Under the pieces are notes generated by a model, which saw only the letters and a list, made by a program, of their open reading frames with translations, was not told the DNA's origin and did no database searches. Below are positions 1 to 12,800 of a stretch of DNA of 64,000 nt, piece after piece; the first letter of the stretch is position 1, and each line of letters opens with the position of its first letter. The position numbers were made by a program, and so were the translations under genes. The DNA is from Flabesymbios commensalis (Eukaryota > Annelida > Polychaeta > Terebellida > Flabelligeridae), in the NCBI GenBank assembly GCA_964017125.1, contig OZ024903.1:61792578-61856577 (forward strand), given 5' to 3'.

Positions 1-560
1 AACCATTTACACATTCCATCATTTTCATTCGCAATAACAGTGATTTAATCGGCCCATAAAATAGATTTAAAAACGACCACAGTTGTGACTAGCTGGTTAA
101 GATGCAAAGATTGACTAATGAATCTGAGCCTTTGAAATCTGAAGCGCTGCACGCCTGTACATTTTGCATAGAACAGTTATCCTGGTAGAATTTCACCACA
201 TAAGATGTTGCTACGGTCAGATCACATTTCGGAATATATAGAACAAAGCAAAGAAACGATCATTTAAAGTAGCACATGTTGTAGGCCTGAGCACATGTTG
301 TGGGCCCACCCGCATGTGTAGCATGTTCAACGTTTCAAGGAGAGGGATCCGGCGCAAGGTAAATATTGTTTATCAGTGAAGCGAAATGGTTCTGCTTTGA
401 GTAGATAATCAGTCGCTTGATCGCCATTACTATTATTCATACATCCTTGATTATGCATTATGGCATGATGACACACACAACTTGCAAAGTCAACTTTTCA
501 ATTCTAGAAAAGAGTGTGGAAAAAGTATTATGGTAGCTGAATCCGTACAGGCTTACTTAT
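1..560. other. Upstream non-coding DNA with a diverged MITE end
   Basis: No gene seen. Positions 30-100 (GCAATAACAGTGATTT, then AAACGACCACAGTTGTGA) match segments near 1,130-1,180, 26,725-26,760 and 34,742-34,790, so this is a dispersed repeat. The rest is unremarkable AT-rich sequence. Confidence 0.5.
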
Positions 561-577
561 ACAGAAACATGTTTTAA

Positions 578-671
578 CCCTTTCCGCACGGGGACCGTCT
601 TTATACGTCAGAATCTGGGGTCTGTAGACGTCAGATTCTGACGTATAAACACGGTCCCCGCACTGAAAGAA
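578..671. mobile_element. TTAA-flanked hairpin MITE
   Basis: A near-perfect inverted repeat: left arm from CCCTTTCCGCACGGGGACCG, right arm ending in CGGTCCCCGCACTGAAAGAA, with CGTCAGA and TCTGACG around the loop. TTAA lies on both sides (574-577 and 672-675). TTAA duplication plus CCC ends suggests a piggyBac-type MITE. Confidence 0.55.
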
Positions 672-689
672 TTAAAAAAAATAAACTAA

Positions 690-985
690 TGGCCGAAGGC
701 CCATAACATAGGTATTCAAGTCAGTGAAGCGGAAAGAGGTAACTAAGACATTTATGATGATTTCAAATTGAAAAAACCCTTTGGTCCCCATGGTTTATAC
801 AAACATATTTCAGCGTTGTAAGGGTCAAGAAAATTGCTGTTTGTATTAGGCCTACATTAACCCTTAAAGCGCTGAATATTTTTTTAAAAACCCTAAAGAC
901 CAAAGGGTTTTTTTTAATTTGAAATCATCATAAATGTCTTAATTAGCTCTTTTCCGATTCATTTGAATACCTATGTTATGGGTCT
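690..985. mobile_element. Palindromic foldback element
   Basis: Arms of about 90-100 bp at 690-790 and 884-985 are inverted copies (CATAACATAGGTATTCAA against TTGAATACCTATGTTATG; TTTATGATGATTTCAAATTG against its complement). A smaller inverted pair (CAGCGTTGTAAGGGT and ACCCTTAAAGCGCTG) sits in the loop. It lies between two hairpins of another kind, 578-671 and 1008-1103. Confidence 0.6.
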
Positions 986-1007
986 ACGTCCATTATAATA
1001 TTTTTAC

Positions 1008-1103
1008 TCTTACAGCACGGGGATCGACTTTAGTCGTCAGAATCTGACGTCTACAAACGTCAGATTCTGACGACTAAAGTCGATCCCCGCGCTGTAAGGG
1101 TGA
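1008..1103. mobile_element. Hairpin MITE related to 578-671
   Basis: The inverted repeat TACAGCACGGGGATCGAC to GTCGATCCCCGCGCTGTA is nearly perfect over about 45 bp per arm. It shares CACGGGGA and CGTCAGAATCTGACGT with the element at 578-671. No clear target duplication. Confidence 0.55.
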
Positions 1104-1242
1104 ACCCTAAAACCGATTATCACGACGATGGTCGTTTTAATTTGTTTAATTTGCTGATCAACTCACTGTTATTGGGAACGAGATGGTAAATTTTACAGCA
1201 AAATTAACAAACGTTTGGTGTCAAATTAAACAAATATGATTG

Positions 1243-1303
1243 ATTTTCAGCTACTTGAGGTTTTGATGCGGTAACGAGACGCAACTTCAAGTAGCTGGAA
1301 ATT
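1243..1303. repeat. CACTTGAAGTTGTG-family hairpin, diverged copy
   Basis: An inverted repeat with arms TTTCAGCTACTTGAGGTT and AACTTCAAGTAGCTGGAAA and a short loop with a CGAGAC motif. Diverged member of a hairpin family also seen near 9,094, 21,003, 34,637, 39,033 and 47,632. Confidence 0.5.
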
Positions 1304-2406
1304 TAAATTATTTAATTTAGGGCTTTTGTGTTAGCTAAGCCTATCTGGAGCTATGTAGGAATTTAGGAGGTTTTCTCTGTTCAGAGTTCAAGAACGATAA
1401 TAATTATGAAACCATCGCAAAATCTGAACCACGAAAAAGATAAATCAGCAGAATTCAGAGTCATCCACGTCTTTCCGGTTTTGTCGCCCGTGATTGTTCC
1501 CCGTATAATCTGTATATTCATCACAAAATGTCGGTTTAAAGTTGGGCCACTTTGATTGTTTTGTACAAAAACTGGGACAGTATAATTAAAACTGGATAAG
1601 AAACTGTCGCGTCTCAAGGTGTGTGCGCGGCCTTTAAATTATTGGTCATCACGACCACATGATTAATTTCCATGAATTAAAGTTAGCTTGCACTTTCGTA
1701 TTTAACTTTTGCACCTTCTGGGTCGGAGACAAAGTGTGTAATTCGAGTGGTCACCTTTTATAAATATTTAATAAACTTCGTTTCCAAAGGTCGTTCTTAA
1801 CCGGCATAAACAGTGGTTGATATACTTGAGCAGCATATGTTCATTACTCGTTGTAAATGATCGTGTAGAGATAAATGACACAGCAATACGATTTTGGTAG
1901 CACATACAATTGTCAAAAAAAATTGATCGGCATGGACTACGTGATGAGTGGAATGTCATGGAGTCAGCCCCTCCCAGCAAACACGGAGAGTTCACCCAAT
2001 GCTGTTTCAATGTTGGGCCAGCTATAATATGTCCGAGAGTGCATTGATTTCATTCGTTTTGTTATTATCAACCACAGACTAGTTGCTGGCATAATCGTCA
2101 TTAAATCATATTAAAGGTATGGTCAACTGTCAAAATTCGAAGGACAAGGGTCCCCCAGAATGCAAAAGTGCCCGTGGGTAGGCCAATGCCCTATTCCATA
2201 ATAATACTAAATATGCGTTTCATACTCAAAGCCTCATTAAGAGCAAGTTCTCAAAGCACAGCAAGTTCATATATACTTGAGCGACATCTATGAGTTAATA
2301 ATTCAAAGTCCTTAGCCCTGGCCCCTACTTGGTCGTTTGCTTGCAAACAACTGACTGTATTACTATGGGGATTTGGAAACTGCCTGACCCCGAGCTTGTA
2401 TTGACC

Positions 2407-2514
2407 CCCAGTAAACACAAAACATTTGTATGACTTTATGCAATGTTGGACCAACGTCGAGGACGTTGGGCCGACGTTGTATAAATGTTATACAAATGTT
2501 TTGTGTTTGCTGGG
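2407..2514. mobile_element. CCCAGCA-ended palindromic MITE
   Basis: Ends CCCAGTAAACACAAAAC and GTTTTGTGTTTGCTGGG are inverted, and so is the inner part (ACCAACGTCG against CGACGTTGG types). About 108 bp. One of the clearest copies of a family spread over the whole window. Confidence 0.6.
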
Positions 2515-2777
2515 CAGGAGGACTTTCTCTCAAACATTGTAAATTTATCCAATGTTGGTTCAATGTTGGGTCAGCGTCGCAGACGTTGGCCTAACATTAA
2601 AACAGCATTGGATCAATGTCTCGTTTGAGTAGTATCTTGTAATCAGTTCATTGGCTATATAAATGCCGTCAATCTGTACTCAATAGGCTACTGTTGGTCT
2701 ACACTTGACCATCCCAGGCATACGCATTTTGCAGTTGGATGATTCTTTAACATGGTAAATTATTGATAATGACGTAG

Positions 2778-2875
2778 CCCAGCAGACACGAGACGGTGAC
2801 CCAATGTTGTCCCATCGTCTAAGACGTCGGCCCAACAGTGAACCAAAATTGGGTCAACGTCTCGTGTCTGCTGGG
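2778..2875. mobile_element. CCCAGCA-ended palindromic MITE, intact ends
   Basis: The terminal inverted repeat CCCAGCAGACACGAGACG is matched perfectly by CGTCTCGTGTCTGCTGGG. The interior holds the family core (CCAATGTTGTCCCATCGTC, then GACGTCGGCCCAACAGTG). About 98 bp, almost a complete palindrome. No coding capacity. Confidence 0.65.
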
Positions 2876-3677
2876 AAGGCACCCCATGGCAGGGAATAGC
2901 GGTGGCTTTAGGCCTACAATAAGATAAGCAGCCATTAGTTTCACGGCAGTATGGAGCTATTCCACGGAAGATGAATAATATGCATAGGCCTGCACATTGT
3001 CACTTATGTATGACTTCATTTTTTTATTTTCTATCTCTGAAATATGAATAGCCTCGTGTGGACTCTTTTGTATCATCTGGCAAAAATTTTAAATGTTAAC
3101 GGTCAGCATAGCTGGGCACAGGTATGTTATTCTACACCCTAATTTGAATACCAACTGAATTAAGGCGATGACCATGGGACAGGCTAATCCACTATCTCAT
3201 TGGTCGAGGGTATAGACTTGTTTGGGGCACATTTTAAATACATAATTATGTGAAAAGTTAATTAATAATCCGGCAGTAAAATTATGGTGTGTTTCTAGAA
3301 TGTGTATTTTTCACAGAGCAAAACGGATCTTTGTGCCATGATTGCATTTATCTCAATGTAAAATAATTATGTTATATGGAAGTGAAACATGTGTCGTCGC
3401 TCATTGTAAATTCAGTTTAAGTAATTAAGTCACGATTATGGCTCCGTACAGAGTATTTATAGTGAGACAAATGTGTCTGGAAGTATAATGGAGACACACT
3501 GCCGCGAAGAAGACGCGCGGCGCATTGAGTCCTGGTGAAGTAGTGGACACGCCTTAAAAGCTCTGTTTTATGGAGTATGATACCTGAGAAGCTTTTTTCT
3601 CACTTGCTAGAGGCAATGTGTGAAATGACAGCGAAAGGGGCTGAGCAAAGCAGGAGACTTCACTACTGCTCTGAGTT

Positions 3678-3797
3678 GCATATATATATATGGGTCGTGA
3701 CTGAGTCATATGCCAGAGTTTGCCAATAAAGAAGAGTGGAGCAACAGTATCTCCGTCTGTTGATTGTCTTTCACGTTGGAAGACTAACGGTCTAGGA
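3678..3797 (+). promoter_or_regulatory. Core promoter and 5' UTR of the cysteine-module gene
   Basis: A run CATATATATATATG at 3679-3691 is a TATA box candidate placed about 110 bp before the ATG, which would put transcription start near 3,710. A TGAGTCA motif (AP-1 type) lies at 3702-3708. The 5' UTR to 3797 has no upstream ATG. Position and order fit a TATA promoter; nothing shows that it is active. Confidence 0.5.
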
Positions 3798-3879
3798 ATG
3801 GGGCAGGTGGACAGGACAGGAATGCTGGCACAGCTGCTGATGCTTATATTGCTGATTCGTGTTCATCTATCAGAAGCAG
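3798..3879 (+). CDS. Exon 1: start codon and signal peptide
   Basis: An ATG at 3798 opens 27 codons with the hydrophobic core LAQLLMLILLIRVHL followed by SEA, the profile of a cleavable secretion signal with the cut near the exon end. The exon stops in phase 1 at the donor G|GTTAGT (3880). The next in-frame ATG at codon 9 would also leave the hydrophobic core intact, so the exact start is open. A TATA-like box lies about 110 bp upstream and no other ATG competes nearby. The phase-1 junction right after a signal peptide is common for extracellular modular proteins. Confidence 0.65.
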
Positions 3880-6800
3880 GTTAGTGGTACAAGACACACA
3901 TACACATACCTCAAGATCACAGTGCTAATAATATCATTAGCACTTCCCCATCGGTATGATAGTGTTTCAAACTTAATCAAATTAATTATTTATCCAAATC
4001 GCAAAGTGTTGTGTTTTTTTTGTTGAGTTATATTACTTGAAGCATATATTGTCGTACTTTTATAAATAATTTTGTTCATTTTTGTTTCAAATGATCTTAT
4101 TCGATGTTTTATTGTTTTCTGTGTATTTGTATGACCATGGACATTACGGCAGCGGGACAGTGTGTATCGCGGGATAATGTAGAAGCAACGTGTGAGAGCA
4201 TGAAGAAACCGCCTGAAAGTCAATGCCCAGGTGAGCACTTCCTCAGTAGTTGTACAATCATTTTTAATTACTCAATGCTATAATAAATAATAATAAATGA
4301 TATTTAATTGTAAGATATTCGAGCTTCTCTATCATATCAGTTTTACATTATACTTCATAGAATAATAAATAGTTGCACGATAAATTAAATTATAATAGAA
4401 TTAAAAACTTCGATTTTTTTTTTTTTAGAAGGTTATCTCTCAGATACAGTATGTTGGCTTTTATCTTGGGTACTCTATTATTTATATAGATGATATTTTC
4501 CTCTCGCTGAAATTATTAAGATATATTATTTACGCAGACAATACTACATTATTCGTTAATGCTTCAGCAATCTCAACAAAAGAAATAATCATAAAATATT
4601 AAATGAAAATCATCAAAAATAAACACTAATTAATTGAAAATAAACAATATTACTAATTTCAGCTGAATCCAAATGCAATTTAAAATACAAATTGGCGAAA
4701 TAGATGGAATACAAATGAAATGAAATGAATCGGGTTTTAGGCCACCTTTGTGCACATATAGGCTAAACTGGGTCAGGAGAACCTCCTGATGATGGTGAGA
4801 TGATTGAGATGACACTGTCCTCCAGACACAGGACTCGAAATTCGGGCCCTGGTGGTCTGAGGCCGAGCACGCTACCTCTCGGTCACGGAGCTCCCCACAT
4901 TATTGACTTTCACACGTGGATGGGGAAGAAACATTTTTGTTTCNNNNNNNNNNNNNNNNNNNNNNNNNNNNNNNNNNNNNNNNNNNNNNNNNNNNNNNNN
5001 NNNNNNNNNNNNNNNNNNNNNNNNNNNNNNNNNNNNNNNNNNNNNNNNNNNNNNNNNNNNNNNNNNNNNNNNNNNNNNNNNNNNNNNNNNNNNNNNNNNN
5101 NNNNNNNNNNNNNNNNNNNNNNNNNNNNNNNNNNNNNNNNNNNGTAAAAATACACCTTTTCTGTTTATTATGCTGTTCTTTTATGGAACAGTAAAAGTAA
5201 GAAAACTTAAAAAAGGGCAGTATGAATAATTAAAGAGGAATTTCATAAAAACATCATTTTTTTAAACGTATATAACATATACCGCCTCTTCCAGGGTTGG
5301 GGTCGATTACAATTGATGATTACGATTACGGTTATGATTACATGTCATTTTTATTTATCGATTACGATTATAATTACGATTATTCGTCATTAGAATTATC
5401 GATTACGATTATGATTATGATTACATGTCATCAAAAATTATCGATTGCGATTTTGACTACACCCTATTTTTTCGATTACGATTATGATTACGATTACATT
5501 AATCATATTTCGTGATTACAGTCACGATTACTGGTGATTAAAATTATCCCCGAATTTTGTATTAATAATAATGACATACTATAACAAAATATAAATAACA
5601 ACAACTGCATTTGAAATTTACTTAGTTTTATTTCTTCATATTGTGTTCAAGAATGTCAGTTCAACTTTATCAAATCTGAGCAAAATTAGGTTTGTATACA
5701 TAATATACATACATAGGCCCTACACATTGTACATTCACATTGTCTTAGGCATATAGCAGCTTAGACAAATAGCAGCTGCTGCAATTAGCAGTCGCGCATG
5801 ATTGCTGTGCAAACAGTTAATCATCAAGAGAGCGTCCCTCCTATTATATAATATTTATAGGGCCTACCATCTTGAAAACACGAGATGCTGATCCAATATT
5901 GTTGATCCAATGTTGGCCCACTGTTGGCCCACCATCTGCGCAGACTGCGTCGCTGGCCCAACAATAGCCAAATATTGGATTAACAAGCTGTGTTGGCTGG
6001 CCACCCTTGTTGACTAGAACATGCAACACGGTCTGTACTGTTTTGAAGGCGATTTAAACATGTCATTATTGCCCCCCCCCCCCACCTATGTTAGCATTTA
6101 GATATAGATCTTCCAATATAAATTGTGATAATATATTGATATTTCGGTGCTGCTAAGCATCAGGTGAAGGTTATCACAAAATATACATATAGGCCTATTT
6201 GAAACCGAGTTGCCACTTTAATCTTTAAAATAAAACAAAAATACCCAGAAATATATATTATTATTGCTCCAGACAGTTTTAATTGGCTGAGAACGACAAA
6301 ACAATAAAGTGTTCACTTAAAAATAAAACCATTGTTGAAGTCTCTCGTAAAGGGTTAATCCAAGTGACCACATGATGATGTTAATTGTAATTGACCGTTT
6401 ACACTCTAGAGCTGTCTGCCTACAGCAGTGTTAAAACTTACTTGTTTAGTATATACATGTATTTTTAATTCACTAATATGGTCGACGGGCCTCGCAGACC
6501 TGTTCCCGTCAACCAAAGTTAATAACCAGAGATAATAATGATTTGTACCATTTTTTACATTTTTATCTAGATGCTGGAATGCAATGGGTGCTAGGTTTAT
6601 AAACGCGGCTATAGTCATGCCCCATTTGTCATCAATTGTCTACAGGTCAACTATAGGTTCGACGGCGGGGGAGGGAGGGTGTAGCATGCTTGGCGACCCC
6701 CACTAAAAATAAATGAGTCGCGAGGGCCACCTAAAAATTGTTATGTAGTGTTTATCAGTTGTTTATGTACAGTCACATTAGCAGCCCCGGAAACGCATCA

Positions 6801-9800
6801 ATCGTGAGACTCGATCCAAAGCTGGCCCAATGCCGGACCAGTGTCTTTGACGTTGTACCCACATCAAACCAACACAAGCTGCATGCGCATGTCTTGCGCT
6901 TGCTGATAATCCACATTTATAAATATTTAATTATGCATTTACGCATGGCCCTGAGCGAAAACACACACATATATGCCGATATATGTATGTGAAAAGCGAA
7001 ATTGACCAAACTGTGCTAAATAGTTGAATTATTTTTTTCCTAATTATAAATATCGCTTCAAGTGATATATTATTTATTGTGATATATACTCAAAAAAATC
7101 ATGATTACGATTTAATATATTCATGATTACAGTGTTTTTAGAATATCGATTACGATTATGATTACGATTACAGGTCATAATTTTTTCTCGATTACACGAT
7201 TTCAAAAAATATGATTACGATTATGATTACAGTGTAATCGATTAAAAATTGTAATCGACGATTATGGTTATAATCGACCCCAAACCCTGCCTCTCACCTT
7301 TATTTTTTTTAATAGACATTATATACACAAACGTATACAATAACTGTAGACATATGCAATTGCAAATACAATTGTGTACGTTAGGATGGCAAAATACAAG
7401 TGATCAGCACCCTTGCTACGTTTGACATCCAGGATAAATTGTATATACTTAAAATTACACCTAATTTAAATGAAAGTGTAAAATATATTTTTAATATACA
7501 TACTATAGATGATATTATGTTTCCCGCACCAACGCCAGAGATAACAAAAGCTACATAATATTATAAATAGTAGAAAAATAGACATTCTTGAAAGCGTAGA
7601 AACCCTTAAAAAATACAAGTAGAACACTTATAAAAGCATGCAAAGTTATAACATTTATAACAATGCTTTTATTTTGTTATTAGTGTTTTTTTCATGAAAT
7701 CTTCACCATTTCAATGTTGTAGATGCTTTCCCCGTCATATAACCATGATGGCGGAGCAAAGAAACAAGTATAGTTTATTATTCACACCAATAATAATAAT
7801 AACAAATTATACCAAATAACAATACAATAAGACAATATTATTTTTAGAATATGGGGAAAACAATAATACAGACTATATGGTATTTCGTAGCAACCTTTTA
7901 ACATGTACACCAACAAATACATACTTCCCTAAATAAAAGTATTACAATGAGTCAGAGCGGGATTAAAGTTTCAAAGAAACAAAGTGTTTCTTTATCGCTC
8001 ACTCGCAAAGAATCAATATTGTGGGGAGCCTCCGTGACCGAAAGGTAGCGTGCTCTACCTCTGACCGCGAGGGCTCGAATTTCGAATCCAGTGTCTGGAG
8101 GGCAGTGTCATCTCCTGCATCTCACTATCCTCAGGAGGTTCTCCTGCCAAGTTTAGCCTATATGTGCACAAAGTTGGCCTAAAACCCCAATAATTTAATT
8201 TCATTACAAAGAATCTAAAATGCTTCGGTTGGCGTCAGCTCGTGAATCCGTCGCACAGCCGAAACACGCTACCTGGATATAGGTATTCAATGTAGTTGTA
8301 TAGGTCGAGCTTTCATCTATCAATACATGAGCATCAGAACCCACCGCCAACATCTCTGCCAAGTTTTAGGAAGTATAGCGTAAAGCTTTCTCCCATGAAT
8401 AAATATGGTCTTATTGAGTTTACCAGTATAGCGAAAAGCTCTATCACAGAATTTATTATGAAAATGTGGTGATTATAAATAAAATATCACGCGCGCGCCT
8501 GATACCCACAAGTGCTTGTCCAAGTACAAGCATTATCACAATTAAAACTATCCACAAACTTTGAATAATAATAACTATTCGGTTGACCATTCCAGTTCTG
8601 TGGGTTGACGTACAAAGCTGGCCAGTGTTTGGTTCTTGTGCTAATTCTTCGGTAAATCATTCCAAATGCTATTTACTCGATTTGAATAAAAACTTCGAAA
8701 CGTCTTAGTTATGACTAGTCTCGGATAAAAGAGTGAGCCGTTCTAACTTGACTCAAAAAAGATACAATCTCTGCGAAGTCAGTGGTAAAATATGCAAAAG
8801 CTCACGTACAATTAACTGTGGGATAACGAAGGGCTTTTCTAGTAAAATGTCGCTGAATTCGTTCAATAGACTCTATTTCAACTTTGCTGAATGAAGACCA
8901 GACTGGAGTAAAATATTCCACAATGAGCTGTATTAAATATTATTAACCCTTTTACCGCCGGTGCCGCATATATTCGGGTTTTCATTTTTTATTAGCACAT
9001 TAAGTACCACCTTTTAAACATGTTAAAGATAAAATGTGACATCAATCAGCAATACTTGAAAACAGTTGACCTCTATTTTGTCAAATCTAAATAATTTTCA
9101 CTCACTTGAAGTTGTGGATCGGGTCAGCGAGACACAACTTCAAGTGGGTGAAAATTCAGGCCTAATAATTTGGCGGTTAAAGGGTTAATTACATTAGAAA
9201 TATGATTGCTAAATACTAAACCTTCGTCAACAGTGACTCCCAGGTCATTATAGCATGATACATTTCCTAATACAAATCAAGGATGTAACAATATCAATTA
9301 ATTTTCTGGCAAATAATGCTTAATGCACGAAAATTAATACCAAGCGAAATATAATACTAGCAGAGTAATTAAACGTATACATAGGGTTTACACATAACCA
9401 TACACAGATTCACATCAGTCGATTTCTCAGTCAATTTTCAACAAAGTTTCATGACATTTTACACACACTATTTTCTAATCATGCGGCGACAATTTCAATC
9501 TATTTAGCATTTAGCTCTATCAACGCTTTCGTCTCAAAATTTTATTACATAGCAAATGGTCTAACTTCTGAAATAGCTTCAAAAACTTCGCGAAAAGCAG
9601 CAGGTGATCTCTAGCTGCAGTAGTTAAGGAGCTACCCAACCACAAAAAGTAACATTATGTGCTATATACCAAATTAAAGCTTAGCATCTCCGGAGTAATA
9701 AAAGTGATGGAGCTAAGTTCGCAGCTTAGAGGGATTTTTGTAATCTGACCTTGAAGTACACTACCGTCGGACATTAAAGTGATCAAAATTTGACATGTCA

Positions 9801-12800
9801 AAATGACTGATACGCCAGTAAAGAGATGTACATGTATTTGCCTCCAGTGTATATTGAATGCTCTCAATAACCAATAATATATAGTCTTTGATTATGTATC
9901 CCCGTAAACACAAAACATCTGTTCAATGTTGGGCCAGCGCTGTAGACGGTGGTCCAGCATTGAACCAATGTTGGGTTAATGTCCCTTTGCTTGCCGGATT
10001 AGTCATCAGATATGTTTTTAATGTATCGATCCTGTTAACAAGAAACACATATTAAATATTGACAAATATTGACACAGCTCAGACGATGGCCCAGCAATAA
10101 ACCAACATTTAATCAACGTCTTGTTTATATGGGTTACGCATTTCTTCACATTGGAGACAGTATATGCCTACAGTTATGGTAGAAATGGAGAACAGGTACA
10201 GATGGCCGGAATGTCTTCGCAATAATATTTTGTAGTTGGCATTAGAATGAACTTGCATGTACTTATATTTGAAGATGCACGTAGTTTTCGAAAACAAGAC
10301 TTAGTGCATGTACTTCTATTCGAACACACAAAATATTTCAAAAGACACGACATGCACTTATATTCAAATATGAAATGATCTTGGCAAAACTATCGCAACA
10401 TATATTAAATAAATTAAAACATATCTTTTTTATTTTGCACCAATAATGGTATAGCTTAATTAATACATTACTATATCTGTACCAAATTATTATTTGTTAT
10501 GTTATGAATTACATAAGACGCAAAATAAATATATATCATTTAATTCGTCATGCGAGAATTCGAAGTTTTCACAGTTTTTCTGCATTGTCAATAGATCTAT
10601 TATCTTTTATTGGTCGTTTCGAAATCGATTTACCAGGTTGTTTTTTTAGATGGATATCTACAAGATGAAAATGGGGATAATTCAACATGAGATGCATCCT
10701 ATATTATGTATGAACTGCAAATTTTACATGATGATACAATTTCGAATGTGAATTATCACAAACCCGAATCTTTAAATATACAAGCTGATGGCAGAGTAAA
10801 TCTCATAGTGAGCGACAAAGTCACTGAAAATGGGGGTGCACTTATTTATCGAAATAAAGTGCCTGCATTTATATTCGAACATGAAATCATATTAAAACAT
10901 TCCCAAAACATGCGAAGTCCATGCACGTTTATACACGGGGATACGGTATGCACAGTCATAATTAGATCTTTTCAAATATAAAACACATTTTATTATATAT
11001 CACAATAAAGTGTTTCTTACAGATGTCAATTCAGATACTACGCAACAGACAAAGCAATTGCTTTGTATTGAACTAAATTAAACAGAAACATGATTATGTT
11101 ACTGAATAAGAAACTTTCCACCTCAATGAAGTAATCTCGATGAAGTTTACTCCACAAAAATGCGATAGCAGTGAGTAAATTACTGATGTTGTTGCTCATT
11201 ATCTCACTCTTCTTCAGTCACAACAAAAATGATATTGATCACTGACATCATTTTTTAAGAAGATGTGAAAACTTCTTCAGTAACCAAGATCACTTTTCTA
11301 GTGGCTGAGATATTTTTTTAAATTGCTTAGCATATATTTCATCGCCAACTGACATTTATTAAATATGGTTGTTGGCGACAAAATATTTTTCATGGAATTT
11401 ACTGCAAATTTATTCTTTTCGCCTGTCCGCGCTCACCGTCAACTATCTGCCTGCCCACGTTTTTAAATATTATACGTTTTTAAAGTAGTTTTTAGATTGC
11501 ATCCATGAACAACACCCAATGAACACAAAGCATTTGTATAACATTTATACAAATGTCTTGTGTTTACTAGGAGAGCGATTTACATGGTGATAGCTGATTG
11601 GTTAATGCATTGTGTTTTGTTTTCTTCAGTGGCCAAGATCACTTTTGTAGTGCTTGAGATCATTTATAAAGTCGCTGTGATCACTTCTCCAGTGGTCAAG
11701 ATCATTTTTGTAGCAGCTGAAACGTGGCTGTGATCACTTCTTCTGTGGACGGGGGCCCTAGGATAGTGGTTAGCACCGCTGCCTTTCACGCCAGAGTTCG
11801 GGGTTCGGTTCCCGGTCTTGGCGGTTTGAAAAAAACAAAAAATGTTTCTTCCCCATCCACGTGTGAAAGTCAGTATTGCGGGGAGCCTCCGTGACAGAGA
11901 AGTAGCGTGCTCGGCCTCAGACCGCCAGGGCTCGAATTTCGAATCCTGTGTCTGGAGGACAGTGTCATCTCAATCATCTCACCATCCTCAGGAGGTTCTC
12001 CTGGCCCAGTTTAGCCTATATGTGCACAAAGGTGGCCTAAAGCCCGATTCATTTCATTTCACTTCTTCTGTGGACACGATTAGATTATAGTGACTGTAAT
12101 CACTTCTCCTGGGGCCAAGATCAATTTCGTATTGGCTGAGATAACGTTTAAAGTGTCTATGAACACTTCTCCAGTGGCCAAGATCACTTTTGTAGCGGCA
12201 AAAGTAACTTTTAAAGTGGCTGTGATGACATCATCAGTGACCGAGATCAATTTTGTAGCTGCTGTGATAATTTTTGAAGTGGCTGTGATGACTTCTTTTT
12301 TAGTCATGAGCACTTTTGTAGTGAACGAGATCACTTTTTTGGGGACTGACATTAAATTGTTAGTGGCCAAGATCACTTTTGTAGCGGTTAAGATAACTTT
12401 TAAAGTGGTTTTGTTCACTTTTTCAGTGACTAAGATCACTTTTGTAGTAGCTGAGATCACTTTTAAAGTGGTTGTAATCACTTCGTCAGTGGCCAAGATC
12501 ACTTTATACTGGTTTAGATAACTTTTTCAGTGGCTGACACCAGTTGGTTAGTGGCCAAGATCACCTTTGTACTGGCTGAGATAACTTTTAAAGTGGTTGT
12601 AACCATTTATCTAGTGGCCAAATCATCTTTGTAGTGGCTGAGATCACTTTTAAAATAGCTGTGATCACTTCTTCAGTGGACGAGATCAGTTTGTTTGTTG
12701 CTGTGATCACCCTTGTGGTGGCTGAGATGCCTTTAATGTTGCTGTGATCACTTTGTCAGTGATCACTTTTGTAGTGTCTAAGATAACTTTTAAAGTAGTC

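Noticed and set aside
4800-5229. Open frames across the N gap
   Set aside because: They consist mainly of unknown residues translated from Ns and SINE sequence.
10706-10981. 91-codon ATG frame
   Set aside because: No recognisable motif, no splice context and base composition like the surrounding intron.
11751-11825. A true tRNA gene
   Set aside because: The tRNA-like head with A and B boxes continues into the SINE body with target duplications, and the stems do not fold as a full cloverleaf.
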